Source: an uncultured Mycoplasmatota bacterium (GTDB taxonomy: Bacteria; Bacillota_I; Bacilli_A; RF39; UBA660). From it: a stretch of 64,000 nt of DNA. Both the position numbers and the translations under genes were made by a program. Numbering within the stretch: the first letter of the stretch is position 1; every line of letters begins with the position of its first letter. Shown here in pieces: positions 25,378-34,800 of the stretch. The stretch is from NCBI GenBank assembly GCA_900543825.1, contig UQSR01000001.1, positions 124,001-188,000 on the forward strand, written 5' to 3'. The notes under the pieces are model-generated. The model made no database searches, was not told the origin of the DNA, and worked only from the letters and a program-made list of their open reading frames with translations.

Positions 25378-26901
25378 ATGGATACTTTTTTTAGATTTTT
25401 ATATGAGTTTTTACAACAGTTTTTTTCGGCTTTTATACTTATGTTTAAAGGGATATTTAATGGTATAATTAAGATGTTTGATATTAAGAGTTATATTGGT
25501 ATTATTAATTTTTATAAGAATGATTTTAATGGTCCAGAATGGGTACTTGTTTCACTTGCAATTTTATGTGTTGTTGTTATTGTTGGTGGTATTCTTCTTC
25601 TTATTTATTTTTTGATTAGGAAGTATATTAGGTTTAGAAAGACAGTAGTAGAACAAGAATCTTTATTAGAAGAAGTAGCGGATCTTAATAATCAAGTAGC
25701 GGATTTGATGAATGAAAAGGAAAGTATATTGGCTATGAAGGTATCGCAATTAGGTCTTAAACCTGGAGAAGATGATACTGTAAATATAGATGATAAAAAG
25801 GATGAAAATGTTGATACTACTTCTAGTAGATTTCCTAAGCTTACCGCTGTGGATAATGAATATGCTAATTATAAGATTCAAACATATGGTAATAGTTTTA
25901 CATTAGAGGAGCTTGTAGAAACTTTTAGAAATTTTGCTGCTTCACAACTTAAACTTTATTATAAATCTGAGATGATTAGGCTTTTTATATCTGCTTTGGC
26001 TTCGACAAAACTTGTTATTTTACAAGGTATAAGTGGTACTGGTAAAACTTCACTTGCTTATGCTTGGGGAAAGTTTTTAAAACATGATTCTTGTGTTGCT
26101 TCGGTACAACCTTCATGGAGGGATAGAACAGAACTATTTGGTTACTTTAATGAATTTACTAAGAAGTTTAATGAGACTGAGGTTCTTAAGGAATTATATG
26201 TTGCTGGATATACAGATGATATTTATACAGTAATACTTGATGAAATGAATATTTCGAGAGTTGAGTATTATTTTGCTGAAATGTTATCTATACTTGAAAT
26301 GCCTAATAAGGATGAGTGGATAGTTGAACTTGTATCTAGTGCTTGGGATGATGATCCTAAGAATATAAAGGATGGTAAACTTAAAATACCTCCTAATGTA
26401 TGGTATATTGGTACTATTAATAATGATGACTCTACTTTTATGGTAACTGATAAGGTTTATGATAGAGCTATGCCTCTTGATATTAATGATAAGGGACAGG
26501 TATTTGATCCTATTCCTACTGAGGCACAGGATATTAATTATACTTATTTGGATAAATTATTTAGTGATGCTATGGCTAATAATCCTATAAGTGAAGATAC
26601 TTTAAATAAAATTAATGAAATGGATGATTATGTTATTAAGCATTTTAGAATTGCTTTTGGTAATCGTATTGTGGCTCATATGAAGAAATTTGTTCCGGTA
26701 TATGTTGCTTGTGGTGGTGATGAAGTAGATGGTGTTGATTACTTTATTGCTAGAAAGATACTTAGAAAGTTTGAACAACTTAATATTTCTTATATTAGAG
26801 ATGAAATTGATGGATATATTGAATTTTTGGATAAAACCTTTGGTAAGGGTAAGATGAAGGAATGTGAGGAGTATTTACTTAGACTTAAAAAACTTACATA
26901 G
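25378..26901 (+). CDS. Membrane-anchored McrB-like AAA+ ATPase
   Basis: A 507-residue protein: amphipathic N-terminus, membrane segment at 55-80, short coiled coil (88-120), linker, and an AAA_5/McrB-type module. Walker A GISGTGKTS (217-225), SVQPSWRDRTELFGYFN, Walker B VILDEMN (about 285-291) and sensor 1 YIGTINNDDST. McrB proteins are GTP/ATP motors that work with McrC-type partners, usually in restriction. The membrane anchor and the DUF2357 neighbour 10 nt downstream make this a variant of the McrBC pairing within a secretion-related operon. Confidence 0.8.
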   Translation: MDTFFRFLYEFLQQFFSAFILMFKGIFNGIIKMFDIKSYIGIINFYKNDFNGPEWVLVSLAILCVVVIVGGILLLIYFLIRKYIRFRKTVVEQESLLEEVADLNNQVADLMNEKESILAMKVSQLGLKPGEDDTVNIDDKKDENVDTTSSRFPKLTAVDNEYANYKIQTYGNSFTLEELVETFRNFAASQLKLYYKSEMIRLFISALASTKLVILQGISGTGKTSLAYAWGKFLKHDSCVASVQPSWRDRTELFGYFNEFTKKFNETEVLKELYVAGYTDDIYTVILDEMNISRVEYYFAEMLSILEMPNKDEWIVELVSSAWDDDPKNIKDGKLKIPPNVWYIGTINNDDSTFMVTDKVYDRAMPLDINDKGQVFDPIPTEAQDINYTYLDKLFSDAMANNPISEDTLNKINEMDDYVIKHFRIAFGNRIVAHMKKFVPVYVACGGDEVDGVDYFIARKILRKFEQLNISYIRDEIDGYIEFLDKTFGKGKMKECEEYLLRLKKLT

Positions 26902-26911
26902 GAGGTAACTT

Positions 26912-28027
26912 ATGAATGGACTTGAGATAATTGATTTATATGATAAATATGATGATAAAAAAATTAATTCTTTTTGTGATAATATTGATTCTAATCTAAG
27001 AGTTGTTACTAATTCTGATAGTGTTGATTGTAATTTTGAATGGTTAGAAATAATGGAGGATACTATTCAATATCTTGATAATATACTTCGTAATCCGAAT
27101 AGATTTATTGTTAATGAAGAAGATATTGTTAAAATTGAATTGGCTAGAAGAGTTACAGTGGAGAGTATTAAGCATTTGTCTAAGAATACTAATCTTATTC
27201 AGGATTATAATAAAGAGACTGGGGATGTTAGACCTAGTAAAATTCTTAATATTAATAAAGAAGAAAGTTTTGATACTTATGAAAATAGATTTATTTATAG
27301 TCTTATTAAGAATATGAAATTTTATATTGATAGAAAGAAACGTAATCTTATTACAGAGTCTTCTAGTAAAGATGATACTAAGATGGAATATAATGCTAAA
27401 AGTAGTATTGGACGAGAAAATGTTGATATTTCTATGACTATTAAATCTAAAAAAGAAGAAAAGAAATCTAATAAGAATGATGATGGAATGTCTATAGATG
27501 AAAGAATTGAGAAGTTAGAACTTCAGATATCTGATTTATGTTCTTCTTCTGTATATCAGACTATTGATAAAATGCATATTTCTCTTGTTACTTCTCCTAT
27601 TAAGAAAACTAATGTTATACTTAAAAATGTTAATTTTCAATATGCTCTTACTTTATGGAATTATATGCAGACTCATATGGAAGATGATGTTAAGAAAGAA
27701 AAGAAGAATAAGGATTATTATGATGAAGGACGTTTGAGAAAATGTATTGATGAATCTTTTCTTCTTGATTATTTGGTACTTAATTCTATTAATAATGATA
27801 ATAGTTCTGTTGATAAGAATGCTTTATCGGAGAAGATTGCTTCTAATATGGTAGAAAAGATTATGAGTATTGATGCAGATATTGATGAGAAGAAACTTAA
27901 GGATATTATTGAAAAACAATATAGTGTTATTAAGTATAAAACTGTTGTTAATGAAAAACAGATAGAGGATACTTTTAAGAAATATATGGATAAGTATTTA
28001 AAGGATGTTAGGGAAGTAAAATTGTGA
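26912..28027 (+). CDS. DUF2357 (McrC-like) partner protein
   Basis: A 371-residue helical, charged protein. The block SKILNINKEESFDTYENRFIYSLIK matches in kind the DUF2357 core motif (Y-E-N-R-F) found in McrC-like partners of McrB ATPases. I see no PD-(D/E)XK nuclease motif in the remaining sequence, so it may be an adaptor that stimulates the ATPase instead of a nuclease. SD AGGAGGT. Downstream, 12 nt separate it from a SipW gene. Confidence 0.7.
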   Translation: MNGLEIIDLYDKYDDKKINSFCDNIDSNLRVVTNSDSVDCNFEWLEIMEDTIQYLDNILRNPNRFIVNEEDIVKIELARRVTVESIKHLSKNTNLIQDYNKETGDVRPSKILNINKEESFDTYENRFIYSLIKNMKFYIDRKKRNLITESSSKDDTKMEYNAKSSIGRENVDISMTIKSKKEEKKSNKNDDGMSIDERIEKLELQISDLCSSSVYQTIDKMHISLVTSPIKKTNVILKNVNFQYALTLWNYMQTHMEDDVKKEKKNKDYYDEGRLRKCIDESFLLDYLVLNSINNDNSSVDKNALSEKIASNMVEKIMSIDADIDEKKLKDIIEKQYSVIKYKTVVNEKQIEDTFKKYMDKYLKDVREVKL

Positions 28028-28039
28028 TGGTGATGAAAA

Positions 28040-28597
28040 ATGATAGAAAAAATTAATAATAATAAGGCTCTTAAAATAATTGCAATGCTTTTTAAGACAA
28101 TTGTATCTTTCTTTATTATAATTGTTATTAGTATTATTTTTATTCAGAGAATTTCTAATAATAAGGTTTCTTTGGGTGGATATAGTTTGTTTACAGTTGT
28201 TACTGAAAGTATGGTGCCTAAGTATAATGTCTTTGATATGATAGTGGCTAAAGAGGTTGATACTAATGATATTAAAGTTGGTGATGATGTTGTATATTTA
28301 GGCAAGAAGAGTGATTTTGCTGGTAAGATTGTAACACATGAAGTTATTAAAATTGATAAGATAGATGGTAATACTTACTTTCATACTAAGGGTATTGCTA
28401 ATGATGTTGAGGATCCTTTAGTTAGTGCAGATCAAATTATGGGAAGGGTAAGTTTTAAAAGTCATATTCTTAGTTTTATTAGTAGGGTTGTTAATAATAT
28501 TTATGGTTTTTATTTTGTAATATTTGTTCCTTTTGCTATTCTTTTAGTTATGGAAATTATTGATATTGTATATGAAAGAAGAGAAAAGAAAAGTTAG
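28040..28597 (+). CDS. SipW-type signal peptidase I (S26B)
   Basis: A 185-residue membrane protease. TM helices at about 11-35 and 150-177. Catalytic Ser57 in TESMVP and His100 in IVTHEV are present. The usual KGDAN aspartate reads Ile119 (TKGIANDVEDP), so activity may be altered. SipW enzymes trim TasA/CalY-family precursors. Signal and TasA-like gene at 28611 follow directly. Confidence 0.85.
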   Translation: MIEKINNNKALKIIAMLFKTIVSFFIIIVISIIFIQRISNNKVSLGGYSLFTVVTESMVPKYNVFDMIVAKEVDTNDIKVGDDVVYLGKKSDFAGKIVTHEVIKIDKIDGNTYFHTKGIANDVEDPLVSADQIMGRVSFKSHILSFISRVVNNIYGFYFVIFVPFAILLVMEIIDIVYERREKKS

Positions 28598-28610
28598 TAG
28601 GTGACTTTTT

Positions 28611-29207
28611 ATGGATAACAAAATTAAAAGAAAGAAAAGAAAAAGAAGAATTAGGGTACGTACTTTGTTTTTCCTTTTCCTTACACTTGCTTCTAATAGC
28701 TTTGCTTGGTTTATTTATTCTACTAAGGTATCTAATAGTATTACTGCTAAAGTTAGAAGCTGGCATGTTAATTTTAATGTTGGTGGTGGTGAGACTACTG
28801 AAGAATATATTGAAGTAAATATTGATGCTATTTATCCTGGTATGCAACCTTTTTATCAGGAACTTAAGGCTTCTAATGATGGGGAAACTGATGCTAAAAT
28901 TACTTATGAAGTTGTAGATGCTAATGTATTAGGAGATAATTTAATAGCGAAGGGAATGTCTTCTTTGGATATTATTAATAGTTTTAAGAATGATTATCCT
29001 TTTACTTTATCTATTTCTTCTTCTTCGGATATTATTAAAGCTAATGGTGATGAGGTAACTATATCTATTTCTGCTTCTTGGGATTATGATTCTGGTAATG
29101 ATGAAGAGGATACTAAGTGGGGAAATAGGGCTTATGATTATCATAAAGATAATCCTGATTTATCTAGTGTTAAATTACTTATTAAAGTTAGTGCTATACA
29201 AATATAA
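28611..29207 (+). CDS. TasA/CalY-like secreted subunit
   Basis: A 198-residue protein. A basic N-terminus (KRKKRKRRIR) precedes a hydrophobic helix ending SNSFAWFIYSTKVSNS, the SipW-type cleavage region. The mature part is beta-rich, with VNIDAIYPGMQPFYQ matching TasA-family beta-strand edges that precede the 'G' region. TasA-type proteins polymerise into biofilm fibres. Last gene of the operon that starts at 23004; terminator follows. Confidence 0.75.
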   Translation: MDNKIKRKKRKRRIRVRTLFFLFLTLASNSFAWFIYSTKVSNSITAKVRSWHVNFNVGGGETTEEYIEVNIDAIYPGMQPFYQELKASNDGETDAKITYEVVDANVLGDNLIAKGMSSLDIINSFKNDYPFTLSISSSSDIIKANGDEVTISISASWDYDSGNDEEDTKWGNRAYDYHKDNPDLSSVKLLIKVSAIQI

Positions 29208-29215
29208 TAATTAAT

Positions 29216-29240
29216 GAGAGAAATTGTTTTCTCTTTTTTT
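29216..29240 (+). terminator. Terminator of the first surface operon
   Basis: GAGAGAAA / TTTCTCTT with loop TTGT and a T run. Confidence 0.85.
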
Positions 29241-29249
29241 ATTTTACTT

Positions 29250-29301
29250 CGATAAAAGCCTAGGTCTTTCATCGTAATTTAGAGCCTAAGGTCTCTAAAT
29301 T
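29250..29301. repeat. Two adjacent hairpins between convergent genes
   Basis: Hairpin A (29250-29274) pairs CGAT/ATCG and AAAG/CTTT around CCTAGG with two mismatches. Hairpin B (29276-29301) has a perfect 9-bp stem AATTTAGAG / CTCTAAATT. Their loops share the direct repeat GCCTAGGTCT / GCCTAAGGTCT. Neither has a T run. Possible REP-like element or small RNA. Confidence 0.5.
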
Positions 29302-29319
29302 AAATATTTTACCCCTCAA

Positions 29320-29354
29320 AAAAATCAAGAGAATATTTTGTTCACTTGATTTTT
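29320..29354. terminator. Bidirectional terminator between convergent genes
   Basis: AAAAATCAAG / CTTGATTTTT, 10 bp, with loop of 15 nt; T runs follow on both strands. It covers the stop of the minus-strand TasA-like gene. Confidence 0.75.
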
Positions 29355-29937
29355 ATTTTAATTGAATAAATGATAGTTTTACATCCATTTTAGCTGGATT
29401 GTCTACTTGTTTTGTTGCTTCGGTATCGGCATCGTTATCCATAGTGGCTTCATTAGAATCGTCCCATTTTATATATACTCTAATATTTATTGGCTTTGTA
29501 TTATCTTTATGTAATACGGTGTTTTCTATAGTAGCGTTATCTCTTTCTAATGGTATTTCGTTTCCATTGTCTATGATATATTTTGTTGTTATTAAATCTT
29601 TAACGGGACTGTTTTGATTTACTGAAATTTCTATTTTGTATTTAAATGATACATCTGCTTCGGTGGCATCAATTATTAGATCAAAGTATCCTTCGCTATT
29701 TGGAGCTATTATACCACTATTAATATTGTCGTTACCATTAAATATTGGCGTTATGACGGCATTAGTAGTACTATTTTCTCGTATGTCTTTATTATTTACT
29801 AATATACGCCATCTAGCTATATTCATACTGGCTGATTCGTTTGTACTTGTTATGTATTTGGCGTATGTATCTTCTATGAAGAAAAGACATAATAAGAAAC
29901 ATATTATACATAATGGTATAGTTATTTTTTTATTCAT
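29353..29937 (-). CDS. TasA/CalY-like secreted subunit (minus strand)
   Basis: A 194-residue protein. Signal helix at about 6-24 followed by TYAKYITSTNESASMNI, typical of SipW substrates. It is a paralogue of the protein at 41993: IARWRILVNNKDI and GIIAPNSEGYFDLIIDATEADVS have clear counterparts there. It is the only minus-strand gene in the island and has its own promoter, so it may be controlled apart from the rest. No SD as strong as the neighbours: GAGGTG lies upstream. Confidence 0.8.
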   Translation of the reverse strand: MNKKITIPLCIICFLLCLFFIEDTYAKYITSTNESASMNIARWRILVNNKDIRENSTTNAVITPIFNGNDNINSGIIAPNSEGYFDLIIDATEADVSFKYKIEISVNQNSPVKDLITTKYIIDNGNEIPLERDNATIENTVLHKDNTKPINIRVYIKWDDSNEATMDNDADTEATKQVDNPAKMDVKLSFIQLK

Positions 29938-29960
29938 CTTACACCTCGTATTATGAAAAA

Positions 29961-29989
29961 ATTATATCATAATTGATACTTTTATGCAA
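29961..29989 (-). promoter_or_regulatory. Promoter of the minus-strand TasA-like gene
   Basis: Minus strand TTGCAT, 17 nt, TATAAT. Confidence 0.8.
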
Positions 29990-30029
29990 GGTGCTCTTGT
30001 ATAGTTAATGTAAAGTTTATTTTATTTAA

Positions 30030-30058
30030 TTGAATATAAAAAATATTTATGTTAGAAT
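30030..30058 (+). promoter_or_regulatory. Promoter of the 30083-31772 pair
   Basis: TTGAAT, 17 nt, TAGAAT, with an AGAGGGA site before the ATG. Confidence 0.65.
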
Positions 30059-30082
30059 TGATTTAAGATAGAGGGATTTTAA

Positions 30083-30805
30083 ATGGCTAAAGAGATTAAA
30101 GTTACGGCGGATAAAATTTATAAGAGAAAGAAAGGTTATAGTAAACTTAAGATTGTTCTAGGAATAGTTTTTTTGATACTTATTTTTTCTTTTATTATTC
30201 TTAGTCTTATATATAAAGGTGGTAGATTTACTGTTACTCTTGATCGTAATTTGGCTCTAGATAATAATATTGTTATATATGATGATTTAGAGACTAAAGA
30301 AGGAAAGAGAAAACTTGAGGCTAAAGATTTAGATTTTATGGATAATATTTCTATTGATTGGATACCTAGTAATATTAATAATGAGAGTGATGGTTCACAT
30401 AATGGGGATAATTATATTGCTTATACTTTTTATGTAGCTAATCAAGGAAATGAGAGTATTGATTATTGGTATTCTATTATAATTGATGATGTTATTAAAA
30501 ATGTTGATGAAGCTGTTAGGGTTATGATATTTTTAAATGATGAAAAGACAGTGTACGCTAAGAAAAATTCTTATACTGGTATGGAAGAAAAAGATACTAA
30601 GAGTTTTTATGCTGATGATGAGGCTGTGCTTGAAAATAGAAAGGGATTTGCTCCTGGAGGTATTGATAAGTTTACAGTAGTTATTTGGCTTGAGGGTGAT
30701 GATCCGGATTGTGTTGATAGTATTTTGGGTGGAGAAATTAAAATGCATATGGAAATAAGAGAAGAACATAAAGGAGAAGAAAATGGAAAAGAAACGAAAG
30801 AATAG
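30083..30805 (+). CDS. TasA-like membrane-anchored protein with WLEGDDPDC motif
   Basis: A 240-residue protein with a cytoplasmic basic N-terminus, membrane segment (about 23-44) and an outer beta domain. IAYTFYVANQGNES is a TasA-type beta segment and VVIWLEGDDPDC matches the W-x-E-G-x-D-x-D-C motif of the two larger paralogues. The signal lacks an obvious Ala-x-Ala site, so it may stay anchored and start the fibre. It overlaps the next gene by 23 nt. Confidence 0.7.
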   Translation: MAKEIKVTADKIYKRKKGYSKLKIVLGIVFLILIFSFIILSLIYKGGRFTVTLDRNLALDNNIVIYDDLETKEGKRKLEAKDLDFMDNISIDWIPSNINNESDGSHNGDNYIAYTFYVANQGNESIDYWYSIIIDDVIKNVDEAVRVMIFLNDEKTVYAKKNSYTGMEEKDTKSFYADDEAVLENRKGFAPGGIDKFTVVIWLEGDDPDCVDSILGGEIKMHMEIREEHKGEENGKETKE

Positions 30806-31772
30806 GTTGTTTTATTTACTTTTATTGTTGTTTATTACTTCTATTAGCTTATCTGTATCTTCTTATGCATGGTTTACTTCTAATAGACTTGTTAAGGTTG
30901 ATTTACTTAATGTTAGTGTTAAAGCACAAGGGGGAATTGAAATTTCGGTAGATGGTAGTAATTGGAAATCTTCTGTTAGTGCTGATGATATTACTAAGGC
31001 TAGAGAAAATTATCCTAGTAGTGTTAATCAAATTCCTAATGTATTAGAACCTGTATCTTCAGTTATGGATATAGATAATGGAAAAGTTAAACTTTTTTAT
31101 GGTGTTGCTTTAAATAATAGTGATGGTGATTATGTTTTAGATACTACTAGAAGTATTGAAGAGGAATCTTTTGGCAACGAAAGTAGTGGTAAATTTGTTA
31201 CTTTTGATTTGTTTTTGAAGGTTAATAAGGATACTGATTTATATTTAACTCCAGAATCTAATGTTACTTATGGTGGTGATACTTCTTTTGGTATTGAGAA
31301 TGCTGTGAGATTTGCGTTTGTTTTGGAAGGCAGTACTTTTACTGGTAGTCCATTAAATGTTATTCAAGGTCTTAGTACTAATGATAGAAATGATGTTTAT
31401 ACATGGGAACCTAACTATGATGTCCATACCGCTAATGGGGTTAGTAATGCGAGAGATATTTATGGTATTAATATTGGCACTACATCTGATAAACTTGATT
31501 ATGATGGAGTAGCAAGTGAATTTGGTAAGGATAAAAATGTTACTATTAATAAGGCTACTAGTAAATATTATCCTGAATATTTTGGTAATGCTAAAATTGA
31601 TTTTTATACTACTAGTGGTTTTAATAATAATGTTAAAATGTTTAATATTAAGAATGGTATTTCTAAGATTAGAGTTTATATGTGGATTGAGGGTCAAGAT
31701 GTTGATTGTGAGAATAATGCTTCAATTGGTAATGTTGCTTTAAGTCTACAATTTAGTAGTAATCCTTCTTAG
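30783..31772 (+). CDS. TasA-like fibre subunit (329 aa)
   Basis: A signal helix (9-29) ends SVSSYAWFTSNRLV, a SipW-type site. Mature features shared with the protein at 43922: IEISVDGSNWKS, NQIPNVLEPVS, WEPNYDVHTANGVSNARD and IRVYMWIEGQDVDCEN. The two are clear paralogues. TasA-family proteins form amyloid-like or beta-donor fibres at the cell surface. Its start lies inside the previous gene, with SD AAGGAGA. Confidence 0.8.
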   Translation: MEKKRKNRLFYLLLLLFITSISLSVSSYAWFTSNRLVKVDLLNVSVKAQGGIEISVDGSNWKSSVSADDITKARENYPSSVNQIPNVLEPVSSVMDIDNGKVKLFYGVALNNSDGDYVLDTTRSIEEESFGNESSGKFVTFDLFLKVNKDTDLYLTPESNVTYGGDTSFGIENAVRFAFVLEGSTFTGSPLNVIQGLSTNDRNDVYTWEPNYDVHTANGVSNARDIYGINIGTTSDKLDYDGVASEFGKDKNVTINKATSKYYPEYFGNAKIDFYTTSGFNNNVKMFNIKNGISKIRVYMWIEGQDVDCENNASIGNVALSLQFSSNPS

Positions 31773-31790
31773 AAAACTAGTTTATTTTAA

Positions 31791-31819
31791 TTTACATAAT
31801 TTTGTTTATATGGTATACT
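31791..31819 (+). promoter_or_regulatory. Promoter of the giant surface protein gene
   Basis: TTTACA, 17 nt, TATACT; AGAGGTGAG precedes the ATG. Confidence 0.75.
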
Positions 31820-31841
31820 TATCTATAGTAGAGGTGAGTAT

Positions 31842-34800
31842 ATGAGAAGTGTTAGACGTAAGAAAATGCATACTTTATTTTTTAATAATTCTAAAGCAAA
31901 AGTACGTTTTATGACACTTCTTTTTTCTTTACTTGTTTTAGTTTTTGGGGCTATTACTTATTTTAATACTTATAGTGATATGATCCTTGATTTTAAGGAT
32001 GATGCTGATTATTTAGAAAGTGGTATTTCTGGAAATAAGGTTTATGTTAATGATTTGAAGGCTGATTATGATTATTATATGGGGCTTAATTATACTTCAA
32101 GTGATGGTAATCTTCCTACTACTGAAAATAAGAATATTTATAATGATGGCAACTTAGTACAGGTTAAAATTACTTATCTTAGTAATGATGGTAATAATAA
32201 GGGCTATGTTTCTTTAAATGAAAGACAAGATACTTTTATTTATTATAAAACTTTAGTTGTTAATGATAATGGTACTACGGATAAAAGTGATGATTATATT
32301 ATGATTGATCTTATTGATAATCCTTTTACTGATAGACCTACTGATAAGGCTTTTAATGGATGGTTTACTAGTTATAGAGGGGCTTCTTTGAAGTTTGATA
32401 GTAATTACTATGAAAGAAAAGCTAAAGTACCTGTTAGTTATGATGGAGATAGACCATCAAAAATTGATATTATTTTTAAGGCTAAGTGGACCGTGGGAAA
32501 TATTCAGATGGTTAATAATAATTTTAATAATGCTATTAATAATTTATATGATAGTGGTATGAAAAAGGTTGAAACGGTTATTTATACATATGGTGAACTT
32601 AATATGAAGGGTTATTTTCATAGTAAGGAATTTAGTTATGGACAAAGTTATGCTGGTTATTATGATAGTAATGGTGTTTATCAGAATAGTGGTTATTGTC
32701 GTAATTGGTGGAATGGATGTGTTTATTATCAGAAAATTGAAGATGAAGTTTTTGATAGTAATAGTAGTTATTATGAACTTAAAAATGGTAGTATGCAAGA
32801 GGTTGATAATAATACTTTAGAGAAACCTATTATTGATACTAAGATTGATAAAAGTTATGAAAATACTAACATGTCAACATATTTTAGAAAGATTAGTGTT
32901 TCTAGATATGGAGATTTGAGTGGCTATTATGATATTAATGGTAATTATTATAATAGTGGTACTTGTAATAATAATACTTGTGATGTTTATGAAATTATTG
33001 ATTATTATGATGATAATGGTGATGAGGAAATTTTTGATTATAATAAAGAGTATTATTATTTGGTAACTAGAGATATTAATATATTGGTACTTAATCAGGA
33101 TATTAGTGGTACTTGGGGAAATAATTCTAAGAGTTTTACTTTGACTGGTATTAATAATGGTACTTCTTATAATGCTTCTTGGACTATTAATAGTGCTATT
33201 AATTGCTATGGTGATACTACTATTGAGAATCTTAGAATGTATAATTCTAGTGGTACTAATACTTCTAATCCTTCAGGTAGTAATACTTCGGGTAATTTAT
33301 ATGGTAGATATAATAATATTAAACTTGGTAGGGGAATTAAAAGATATGGTTCATATGTTAATTTAAAAGCTATAATTGCTGGAGTTGGTAATAGTACTGG
33401 TTCTAGTAATAATCCTACTAAATATAAAACTATTATTGAAAGTGGTATGTATAATACTATTTCTTTGGCTACGCCTTCTTCTTTTGGTGTTTCTTCTAAT
33501 TATATTAATAATAAGTCTATATATGGTAGTGATTATGATAGAGTAAATAAGAATAATAGTAATTTAAATATTTATTTTTGTGCTTCTGGAAGTTGGGGAA
33601 ATAATATTTATAGTGGTAGTAGTAATGATATTGCTTTTGATTTGAATGTTAAAAGTGGTACTTTTGGTAGTAGTAAATATAATTATAATACCGGTATATA
33701 TGTAGGAGGTAGAAATGGTGGTAATCATTATGCTCCTAGTAAAGTTAAAGTTGATGGTGGATATATTTATAATTTAATTGGTGGTCCATTGAACGCTAGT
33801 AGTATGAGTGGAGTTAATAGTTCGTATATTTATATGACTGGTGGAGAAGTTGATTTTATATTTGGTGGTGCTGGTGAGGATGCTACTTATGGTAATAGGA
33901 TTATAGGTATTACTGGTGGTACTGTTAATTATAGTGTTTTTGGTGGTTCTAATGGTTATCAAGGCAATGAAGGTGATGGTACTTTAAATGGTACTCCTTA
34001 TATTTATGTTGGTGGTACTGCTACTATTGGTAAAGAAGAATATGTAAAAAATAATAATACTTTGTTTAGTGCAGAAGCAGGTAGTATATTTGGTATTGGT
34101 AATGGTAGAAAAGGTTATTCTACTATTGGTTCTGCTGATAATTCTATTATTATTATTGATGGTGATGCTACTATTAATAGAAATATATATGGAGGAGGTA
34201 ACTATGGTGCTACTGGCGTAAGTAGTACTGCTAGTAGTTCTTATTCTAAAATAGTTATTAATGATGGATTCATAAATGGCTCAGTATATGGTGGTGGAAA
34301 TAATAATGATAGTGGTTCTTCTTCGAAGAATTCGGAAATAGATATTGCTATGTATAATGGTAATGTTGTTGGTTCTATTTATGGTGGTAGTAATGCTCTT
34401 GGAACGATATATGGAACTACTAATGTTAATGTTTTAGGTGGCGAAATTACTAATTCTGTATATGGAGGGGGCCGTGGTGGTTATCTTTCTAATAGTAATA
34501 AAGGTACTTATGTTAGAGATAATGTTAATGTTACTGTTGGTAATAGTGATAGTAAATATACACCTATTATAAATGGCTCAGTATATGGTGGTAGTGCTTA
34601 TGGTACAGTAAATGGTACTAGTAGTACTAATAATAGTTCTACATATAAGACTAATGTAACTATTAATAAGGGTATTATTAATAATGTATTTGGTGGTGGT
34701 CAAGGTAGTAATGAATATACACCATATGTTAATGGAAATATCTTAGTTACTATAAATGGTGGTGTTATTACTAATGTATATGGTGGTAATGATAAGACTG

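Noticed and set aside
29250..29301. Insertion-sequence terminal repeats
   Set aside because: The hairpins are adjacent, not flanking a transposase, and no target-site duplication is seen.
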